From the NCBI GenBank assembly GCA_007375995.1, contig VMFK01000035.1, positions 1-14,258 on the forward strand: DNA of 14,258 nucleotides, in the 5' to 3' direction. The stretch is from Parcubacteria group bacterium Gr01-1014_56. GTDB taxonomy: Bacteria; Patescibacteriota; Minisyncoccia; Phycocordibacterales; SBAW01. Position numbers and translations under genes: made by a program. Positions 5,422 through 11,326 of the stretch are shown here, piece after piece. A model generated the notes under the pieces. It ran no database searches. It was not told where the DNA came from and saw only the letters and a program-made list of their open reading frames with translations. Each line of letters starts with the position of its first letter. The stretch's first letter is position 1.

Positions 5422-7278
5422 ATGAGAAAAAGGATTATCTATATCGTCATCATCTCGCTCGTCATTTTGGCGCTGATCTTAGGCTTGTGGTTCTGGTTTT
5501 TTGGAGGTGGTGGGGCAGCTACCCAAACCCAGAACCTCTTTGGTACAGGTAGCACTACAAATAACGGCGGCGGAACGGGCGGAGATAACGGCGGCAATGC
5601 TCAGGCACCTATCGGCTCAACAGTAGGGGGAGGGGTGAGCGGCACTGGTGGAGGAGTCAATACACAAATACCGATAGGCCAAGGGGGCTTTGATGACACT
5701 GCTTATGTCGACCTTATCGATATTTCGGTAGAGCCCGCTCAGGGCATCATCTGGAATAACAGCGCATTTAGTGGCGGCAGTGGTTGGATAGTATTTAACC
5801 CTACTCCTATAAATTCTTTAAATAATAGTGTCGTAGTAGGTGACGCGTATATTACAAACCCTGCGATAGGAGCTGACGGTAAACCTATTAACCTCCTTAC
5901 TGGTCTTGCTTCGGTCGTTGGTGGATGTATTGCGCAGTATGGTCTCTCGCACATGGCGGTGAGGGCATCGCCCTCAGTGACTATAGACACAATATCTGCT
6001 TTTTTTGACGTACGTGCATTTGACAAAGCGAGCGATACCGCCACACAAGGTGAGACTATTGTGCAGTGTTTGGTACGCACGCTCGGCAAGGTTGCGGTGC
6101 AACAGATAACCGACAGCACAGTTAACTGGATCAACTCAGGGTTTGATGGCAAGCCCGCGTTCGTGCAAGACTATAACCAATTTTTTACGGGCGTTGCCGA
6201 CCAAGCGGCGGGGGAGTTTCTCCAGAGTTCAAATTTTGCCTTCCTTTGCAGCCCCTTTAAACTCCAGGTGCGCATCGCAGTTGCTCAGGCATACGCCCGC
6301 CGCAATGTTGCCCCCTCGTGCACACTTACACAAGCTGTAGGCAATGTACAAAACTTTCTTGACGGCAACTTTAGAGAAGGGGGGTGGGGAGGGCTTATCG
6401 CATTTACTACTGAGCCATCTAACAACCCGTTTGGCGCATATATGGCGCTCACCGAGAGTCTCGACAACGCTGTCGCAAACGCCAAAGCAACCGGCGCGCT
6501 TGAGCTCGACTTGGGCCAAGGCTTCATGTCGGTTAAAAAGTGCGACCCGCCCGGTTCAAGCAACTGCAAGATAGTAACCCCGGGTATAGCGATCAGTGAG
6601 TCGCTCTCAGGCAGTATCAAAGCAAACTTCGACTCGCTCCAGATCGGCGACAGCATCAACCAGATATTGGCCGCTCTCCAAAACGCCCTTATCACAAAAA
6701 TCCTCTACGGAGGCCTCAGTAACGTAAATAAAAAATCGACGAGCACCACAAACGTACAAGGGCAGACACAAGCCGAGACGCTCATGGACGAGCTACAGGC
6801 CGCAGTTGCGACTGCGCAGCAATACGCAAGCGTCGAGCAAAGAATTATTGTTGACACCCAAACCGCGCAACAAAACCTCACCAACCTCCAAAACTGCTGG
6901 GTCAATGCAACGTCCTCCTCAGCGCTCACTCCGGCACAACTCTCGACAGCACAGGCAGGTGCAAGCGCTGCGGCGCTCAAGGTCGCAGAGCTTGAGGGAA
7001 TAGTCGCGCTCCATAACAGCAATATTACTAATGCGAACAGCTCTATAGCGGCGATCCAGGAAATCCAGACCGACCTTTTGTTTGCAACGGTAGCCGCAGA
7101 CGTGACCGCTATACAAACAAGGTGGAATGCGTTTAAGACTGCGAACAACCCTCGTGTTTACACTGCGCTTGATGTTATCTCGGTGCAGCAAGACCGCGCC
7201 TCGCTGCAAAGCAGCCTCGCGAACCTTAATATAGACACAAGCGCCAAGCTCCAACAATGCCATGCACTGGGACTATAA
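5422..7278 (+). CDS. Large signal-anchored, Gly-linker, Cys-containing T4SS-associated protein
   Basis: 618 residues, function unknown. Order: one transmembrane helix (about 5-27) behind MRKR; a low-complexity Gly/Asn/Thr linker (28-85); a globular region (90-430); and a helical, probably coiled-coil C-terminal part (about 450-610) rich in Ala, Gln and Ser. Eight cysteines (C169, C216, C276, C300, C374, C382, C492, C613) fit disulfides outside the cytoplasm. Marker stretches are FLCSPFKLQVRIA (272-284), FLDGNFREGGWGG (312-324), LDLGQGFMSVKKC (362-374) and IVTPGIAISESL (384-395). I recall this pattern from Parcubacteria T4SS-like clusters, always next to the VirB6-like gene. The helix plus linker suggests a protein tethered in the inner membrane and reaching through the wall. 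Its last 17 bases overlap the next gene, which points to coupled translation. There is no Shine-Dalgarno. Confidence 0.75.
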   Translation: MRKRIIYIVIISLVILALILGLWFWFFGGGGAATQTQNLFGTGSTTNNGGGTGGDNGGNAQAPIGSTVGGGVSGTGGGVNTQIPIGQGGFDDTAYVDLIDISVEPAQGIIWNNSAFSGGSGWIVFNPTPINSLNNSVVVGDAYITNPAIGADGKPINLLTGLASVVGGCIAQYGLSHMAVRASPSVTIDTISAFFDVRAFDKASDTATQGETIVQCLVRTLGKVAVQQITDSTVNWINSGFDGKPAFVQDYNQFFTGVADQAAGEFLQSSNFAFLCSPFKLQVRIAVAQAYARRNVAPSCTLTQAVGNVQNFLDGNFREGGWGGLIAFTTEPSNNPFGAYMALTESLDNAVANAKATGALELDLGQGFMSVKKCDPPGSSNCKIVTPGIAISESLSGSIKANFDSLQIGDSINQILAALQNALITKILYGGLSNVNKKSTSTTNVQGQTQAETLMDELQAAVATAQQYASVEQRIIVDTQTAQQNLTNLQNCWVNATSSSALTPAQLSTAQAGASAAALKVAELEGIVALHNSNITNANSSIAAIQEIQTDLLFATVAADVTAIQTRWNAFKTANNPRVYTALDVISVQQDRASLQSSLANLNIDTSAKLQQCHALGL

Positions 7279-8071
7279 AATTTTTCAAACATCTATAAAA
7301 ATAGTGGCGCTTGTTGCGCTTGTTGTTGTAGTATTTGCCCCTTCACAAAAAATCTTTACTGTTTTTACTGCTCACGCTGCGGGAGTACCATTTGATAGAT
7401 ATGAAAGTATACGCAGAGTTGCTATTCAAGAGTGCGAACGCGGGAAGGCTGTAACGGGATCAAATGTTGATTGTACAAAAGCTGGCGATGCTGCTGCTAC
7501 TACTGCAGCAAAAGAAGCCGGAAGCGCCCCAATCGGGAACACTCTTGCTGAGTGGATATCAAATATCGTATATGTGTTTACCGTGGGGCTGGGCGGCCTC
7601 ATTGCTTATGTCGCATCATACTTCTTTAACTTTGCGGTGTATCTCTCGCTCTCTAGCACCGCCTACGCGATGAACTTTGTCACCTCAGGGTGGGAGATGA
7701 CGCGCGACTTAGCCAACATGGCGTTCATTTTTATACTCATCTACATCGCGGTCAACATCATGCTCTTGGCTGAGACGAGCGACACAATGAAAACTCTTGT
7801 GCGGGTGATAGCGATCGCGCTTGTTATCAACTTCAGCTTCTTTTTTGTACGCGTGGTGATAGACGGAGGCAATATACTTGCCATACAGTTCTACAACGGC
7901 ATTGGTGGCCCTAATGCGCCACTCCTTAAGGATTCACTCCAAAACCGAGGGCCTATTGTTAACACTGCCGGCAATGCGGTTGCCTCACTAACTCGTGCAT
8001 CCACTGAGGCACAGGACCTTACGGTGGGTATTATGGGTGCCTTATATCCCGCATCGTGGTATTGTGGTTAG
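7262..8071 (+). CDS. VirB6/TrbL-like polytopic membrane protein, N-terminal part of a split gene
   Basis: 269 residues. Seen: a cleavable-looking signal or first helix (11-30, with TAHAAG after it), a short external loop with two Cys, and three further membrane segments (about 100-122, 152-170, 178-200). The motif WEMTRDLANMAFIFILIYIAVNIML followed by SFFFVRVVIDGGN is typical of the VirB6/TrbL-like channel proteins of Parcubacteria. From about residue 262 (after VGIMGAL) the frame reads YPASWYCG and stops. The DNA continues in another frame with RIVVLWLVIIAAPLALVL, the next block of the same family. A membrane segment and loop that I would expect between these blocks are missing. So this is either a broken gene, an out-of-frame deletion or an assembly fault. 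The ATG at 7262 overlaps the preceding gene by 17 nt. Confidence 0.72.
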   Translation: MHWDYKIFQTSIKIVALVALVVVVFAPSQKIFTVFTAHAAGVPFDRYESIRRVAIQECERGKAVTGSNVDCTKAGDAAATTAAKEAGSAPIGNTLAEWISNIVYVFTVGLGGLIAYVASYFFNFAVYLSLSSTAYAMNFVTSGWEMTRDLANMAFIFILIYIAVNIMLLAETSDTMKTLVRVIAIALVINFSFFFVRVVIDGGNILAIQFYNGIGGPNAPLLKDSLQNRGPIVNTAGNAVASLTRASTEAQDLTVGIMGALYPASWYCG

Positions 8072-9372
8072 TTATTATTGCGGCGCCGCTTGCACTCGTG
8101 CTCTATGCCATACCAAACAAAACCGCTGAAAGTTATTTTAAACAATGGCTAAATGCGCTTATAACCTACTCACTGTACCCGGCGATATTTCTCTTTTTGT
8201 TCATTATTATTGCAGACTTTGCCTCTGCGCTTGCGGTATGCTCCGATGCCGCACGTGCGGCTGGCTGTACACCCTCGGTGGTAGGGGCAATATTCAGTGA
8301 CATAAACAATAACGGAGATGCGACCGGGATTACTTACCTTGCAAGTATCGCAGCTAACGTCGGCATCCGGCTTGGGTTCATCATGCTCCTGCTCTACTTG
8401 GCTCTCCAAGCATCGAGCACTGTCTCAAAATGGGGCGGGGATTTGGCCCAAACAATTACCGCTCGCCCCGACAAATGGGCCGCAAGCTTGAGCGGGTTCT
8501 CTCGCCGCTTCTCTACAGCTGGTGCAAATTTTGGGTATCGTAATACAGCTGGGCGAGCAGCAACGCGCCTAGACAAGAGTCTGCGCACTGGGCTACTTTC
8601 TGGAATTGCTAATTCTAAATGGCTAAACAACCCTGTGCTTGGGCATCCTGCTGCTGCCCTCAGCACGGGAGTACTGCAACCTGTGGCGGGGGTCTCTATT
8701 GGCGGCGGCTTGTCGCGTGTCGCATATGACAAACAGTATGCTGAACGTGAAAAAGAGCGCGCAACCAACAGGCGCACTGCAGAAAACGTGCCTGCCATGA
8801 AAGAACTAAAGGGCCTTATCGACAAAGGAACTCTGTCACCAGCAGAAGAGGCACGAAAATCTATGTTGCAGAAACGTGTCGATAACTTCTCCAAACAAGA
8901 GCTCGAGGCAATGAAAGTAGACGACTTGATAGGGCATGCCTCAGTGTTTAAAGAAGCGGGGGCAAAGAAAATTGCAGAAATTGAGAAGTTCAGTGAACAA
9001 AAGAAGCAGGACTTCCGCGAAGCTTATGAAAAGGATGGTTTGGATACTGTAGGCAAAAAAATAGATAAAGAAGTAAAACTTCTGAAAGAAATTCGCGATA
9101 GACTAAAATTCGGCGGAGGTTTCAGTTCAGATGTTCTTGATGCACACACCAAAACAGGCTCCACTGTTGATTTAAAAACCATTAAAGACATGCGAGATGA
9201 TATTATGTGGGGTGTTGCAGTGTCTCGGGACCAGTCTCGTGACCGAAACAGTCTTCCTATAGATCGGCGTTTGGCAGAGAAGAATGCCTTGCAACTGCAG
9301 CAGGCACTGAAACATCTTGACACAATAGAAGATGGATTAAGCAAGTTACCAGAGAAAAAAATTACAATATAA
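8056..9372 (+). CDS. VirB6/TrbL-like membrane protein, C-terminal part of a split gene
   Basis: 438 residues read from a GTG at 8056, which is likely not a genuine start: the same frame is meaningful upstream (SRIVVLWLV, from about 8047). Seen: a helix (3-19), a second (about 41-55) following YFKQWLNALITYSLYPAIF, a loop with two Cys, a third helix (103-117), then a long soluble tail. The tail from about 125 is basic and Ala-rich, and from about 225 is charged and helical (many Lys/Glu), probably cytoplasmic and coiled-coil. Family knowledge: the block WLVIIAAPLALV normally follows on from the preceding ORF's VIDGGN block in one polypeptide. The two ORFs overlap by 16 nt. If both are translated they might assemble as two subunits, but the apparent missing segment argues against an intact design. 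Confidence 0.68.
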   Translation: MVLWLVIIAAPLALVLYAIPNKTAESYFKQWLNALITYSLYPAIFLFLFIIIADFASALAVCSDAARAAGCTPSVVGAIFSDINNNGDATGITYLASIAANVGIRLGFIMLLLYLALQASSTVSKWGGDLAQTITARPDKWAASLSGFSRRFSTAGANFGYRNTAGRAATRLDKSLRTGLLSGIANSKWLNNPVLGHPAAALSTGVLQPVAGVSIGGGLSRVAYDKQYAEREKERATNRRTAENVPAMKELKGLIDKGTLSPAEEARKSMLQKRVDNFSKQELEAMKVDDLIGHASVFKEAGAKKIAEIEKFSEQKKQDFREAYEKDGLDTVGKKIDKEVKLLKEIRDRLKFGGGFSSDVLDAHTKTGSTVDLKTIKDMRDDIMWGVAVSRDQSRDRNSLPIDRRLAEKNALQLQQALKHLDTIEDGLSKLPEKKITI

Positions 9373-9395
9373 CTTATTAGTAACAACAAACCACT

Positions 9396-10016
9396 ATGGG
9401 CCAAACACCATACTCAAAAGAAGATATGCAGAAACGACTTGATTCTTTGCCATCAGAAATAAAGAACCTTCTTTATAGTTCTGAGGTAGATGTCATCGTC
9501 CAGCAAATTGGAGCAAAGAATAAACTACACCTCGACCAAACAGGGTTCCTTCTTGCAGAAATTAACGAGGTAATGACAGGATTTACGGAATCAAAAGACT
9601 TTCCTAACAGTTTGGTTACTACGTTGCAAATAGACCAACAAAAAGCCGAGGCAATTGCAAAAGACGTGGACGACATGTTGTTTACAAAAATTCGCGATGC
9701 GATGAAAAAAGTATACGAGGCAGGAAAAATGCCTGCTGTGGTGACGTCACCCCCTGTCATGCCCGCAGTATCTGCCCCACCACCGCTTGCCGCGCCTAAG
9801 CCATCACTCGCCTCTGTGATCCCAACCGCACCACCCTCACCGCCAGCAATTCCTCCTAAACCACCGATGCCTGCTCCTGATATGCACAAAGCAGATCTCA
9901 TGCTAAACGAAAAAACAGTTCAAGTCCCTACTCCGCCGAAGGCTACGCAGGGCACAGTGCAACCACCCGCACCAGGCATATATAAAAAAGACCCGTATCG
10001 CGAGCCCGTTGAGTGA
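9396..10016 (+). CDS. Conserved CPR hypothetical protein with Pro-rich C-terminal tail
   Basis: 206 residues with no signal peptide or membrane segment, so cytoplasmic. Residues 1-112 form a helical domain (LPSEIKNLLYSSEVDVIVQQIG, then AEAIAKDVDDMLFTKIRDAMKK), with a pattern I recall from proteins coded next to VirB6-like genes in Parcubacteria. Residues 113-190 are dominated by Pro, Ala and Lys (PPKPPMPAP) and are surely disordered. Such a tail could bind partners or span distance; that is inference. It starts 23 bp after the VirB6-like gene and ends before the structured 151-bp gap. TGA is the stop codon, which supports the standard bacterial code. There is no Shine-Dalgarno. Confidence 0.75.
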   Translation: MGQTPYSKEDMQKRLDSLPSEIKNLLYSSEVDVIVQQIGAKNKLHLDQTGFLLAEINEVMTGFTESKDFPNSLVTTLQIDQQKAEAIAKDVDDMLFTKIRDAMKKVYEAGKMPAVVTSPPVMPAVSAPPPLAAPKPSLASVIPTAPPSPPAIPPKPPMPAPDMHKADLMLNEKTVQVPTPPKATQGTVQPPAPGIYKKDPYREPVE

Positions 10017-10019
10017 AAC

Positions 10020-10099
10020 ACCCTAAGGGTACTTGGATTTTCTAAGGCGTAGACGCTCAAGAAAATCTCGGCGCAATGCACGGTCTCGTTTCTAAACGA
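10020..10099. repeat. Cluster of inverted repeats in the gap before prgI
   Basis: Three perfect inverted repeats follow the stop of the Pro-rich gene: ACCCT-A-AGGGT (10020-10030); GATTTTCT (10036-10043) with AGAAAATC (10060-10067), enclosing a second small stem GCGT/ACGC (10047-10050, 10053-10056); and TCGTTT-CT-AAACGA (10086-10099). None is followed by a clear T-run, so they are poor intrinsic terminators. They could stabilise the upstream mRNA 3' end, or form part of a structured RNA. Confidence 0.5.
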
Positions 10100-10114
10100 A
10101 ACTCCCCGCACACA

Positions 10115-10149
10115 CCAAAAATATAGTCGCGAAAACTCCTTATTTTTGG
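10115..10149. promoter_or_regulatory. 9-bp inverted repeat over the prgI promoter's -35 zone (operator candidate)
   Basis: CCAAAAATA (10115-10123) and TATTTTTGG (10141-10149) are perfect inverted repeats, 17 bp apart (26 bp centre to centre). They span the position where a -35 box would be, ending 4 bp before TATAAT. A dimeric regulator binding here could control the VirB4 half of the locus. The alternative is an RNA hairpin ending the upstream transcript, but no T-run follows. Confidence 0.4.
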
Positions 10150-10150
10150 A

Positions 10151-10159
10151 TGCTATAAT
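10151..10159 (+). promoter_or_regulatory. Extended -10 promoter of prgI, leaderless spacing
   Basis: TGCTATAAT is a perfect extended -10 element. The predicted start of transcription is 10166, two bases before the ATG at 10168, leaving no room for a ribosome binding site. It splits the secretion locus into two transcription units, unless upstream transcription runs through. Confidence 0.6.
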
Positions 10160-10167
10160 AGATAGTA

Positions 10168-10620
10168 ATGCGCTACCAAGTTCCTCAATTCATTGAAATT
10201 GAAGATAAGATATTCGGGCCACTCACGCTCAAGCAGTTTATCTATGTCGCGGGCGGAGGAGGAGTGTGCTTGATCTTCTTTTCGCTTCTGCCGTTTTATC
10301 TCACGGTTATTCTTTCGATCCCGGTGATGGTTCTCTCTTTAGGGCTTGCATTCTACCAAGTGAACGGACGTCCTATGATATTGGCCATGGAGCACGCGTT
10401 CGGTTACTTTTTCGGCCACAAGCTGTATCTATGGAAGCAACATGGGGCCAGAGTGAGCCCCCAGCCAGGAGCCCCTGCACTCACACAGAGTAGCCGCGCG
10501 CTCCCAGTGCCTGCGCTCTCCGAGAGCAAGCTCAAAGACCTTGCATGGTCGCTCAACATCAAAGACCGCTCAAACATGGGGGTTACAAACACACAAGCGC
10601 GTACCGGGTTTGAAATATGA
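10168..10620 (+). CDS. prgI: PrgI family inner-membrane protein of the T4SS
   Basis: 150 residues. The start RYQVPQFIEIEDKIFGPLTLKQF (2-24) and the two adjacent helices (about 23-41 and 43-64) with a short turn, followed by NGRPMILAMEHAFGYFFGHKLYLWK (66-90), match the PrgI family, small membrane proteins coded directly before VirB4 ATPases in Gram-positive and CPR conjugation-type systems, probably playing the VirB3 role. The last 55 residues are polar and Pro/Ser-rich. The gene ends with TGA, 28 bp before the next start. An extended -10 promoter lies immediately upstream. Confidence 0.88.
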   Translation: MRYQVPQFIEIEDKIFGPLTLKQFIYVAGGGGVCLIFFSLLPFYLTVILSIPVMVLSLGLAFYQVNGRPMILAMEHAFGYFFGHKLYLWKQHGARVSPQPGAPALTQSSRALPVPALSESKLKDLAWSLNIKDRSNMGVTNTQARTGFEI

Positions 10621-10648
10621 TTCGACACGCTCATCACAAGTAGATTAT

Positions 10649-11314
10649 ATGGCTGACCAAAAAGTTAAGTCGCAGGCGACACAAGAGTTCGTACCTATCA
10701 AAGAGGTCCGCGACGGCATTGTGATACTTAAAGACGGCTCTTTGCGCTCACTCCTCATGGCTTCTTCGATCAACCTGGCATTGAAGTCTGCCGACGAGCA
10801 GCAGGCGATCATCGGACAGTTTCAAAATTTTCTTAACTCACTTGAGTTCCCGGTGCAATTTTTTATCGAGTCGCGCGACCTCGACATCAGGCCCTACGTA
10901 GCGCTCCTTGAGGAGCGCTACGTACTTGAGCTCGACGACCTGATGAAGATCCAGATTCGCGAATACATTGTCTTTATCAAAGACTTTACTGAGCGAGCGA
11001 ATATCATGACAAAAAATTTCTTTATTGTGGTCCCCTATGACCCAGCACTCATCTCCCGCGGGGGCGGTCTCGCTGCACTGAGCTCTCTTGTATCAAGCAA
11101 CAAGGGGGGCACGACAACACTAACCGATGAGCAGTTCGAGCAATACCGCACACAACTTGAGCAAAGGATCTCAACGGTTGAGCAGGGGCTTATACGCACG
11201 GGGGTTCGTGTCGTTAAGCTCGGTACCGAGGAGGTGATAGAGCTCTTCTACAAACTATTTAACCCCGGTGAGCTCGAAAAACCCCTTCAAATCAACCAGC
11301 TTGCAGCCGCATAA
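10649..11314 (+). CDS. VirB4/TraC N-terminal-domain-like protein, separate ORF
   Basis: 221 residues, soluble. It opens with EFVPIKEVRDGIVILKDGSLRSLL (13-36), then SADEQQAIIGQFQNFLNSLEFPVQFFIESR (47-76) and ANIMTKNFFIVVPY (117-130). These are patterns of the N-terminal domain of VirB4/TraC-type ATPases, which docks the motor on the membrane complex. Here, as I recall for other Parcubacteria loci, it is coded apart from the ATPase, which follows 12 bp later. There is no Walker motif in this ORF. The frame is open upstream to 10541, but the start at 10649 is chosen because the earlier part overlaps prgI and lacks family-like sequence. There is no Shine-Dalgarno. Confidence 0.8.
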   Translation: MADQKVKSQATQEFVPIKEVRDGIVILKDGSLRSLLMASSINLALKSADEQQAIIGQFQNFLNSLEFPVQFFIESRDLDIRPYVALLEERYVLELDDLMKIQIREYIVFIKDFTERANIMTKNFFIVVPYDPALISRGGGLAALSSLVSSNKGGTTTLTDEQFEQYRTQLEQRISTVEQGLIRTGVRVVKLGTEEVIELFYKLFNPGELEKPLQINQLAAA

Positions 11315-11326
11315 GAATAATATAGT

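Noticed and set aside
10014..10620. Use of TGA as a sense (Gly) codon, as in Gracilibacteria/Absconditabacteria
   Set aside because: TGA ends the Pro-rich gene and prgI at expected family lengths, and no conserved ORF needs a read-through TGA.
10541..10648. Earlier start for the VirB4 N-terminal-domain ORF
   Set aside because: The extra 36 residues overlap prgI and look unlike the family; family-like sequence begins right after 10649.
11321..11326. TATAGT directly before the virB4 ATG as a promoter
   Set aside because: It touches the start codon, so transcription would begin inside the gene; operon transcription is more likely.
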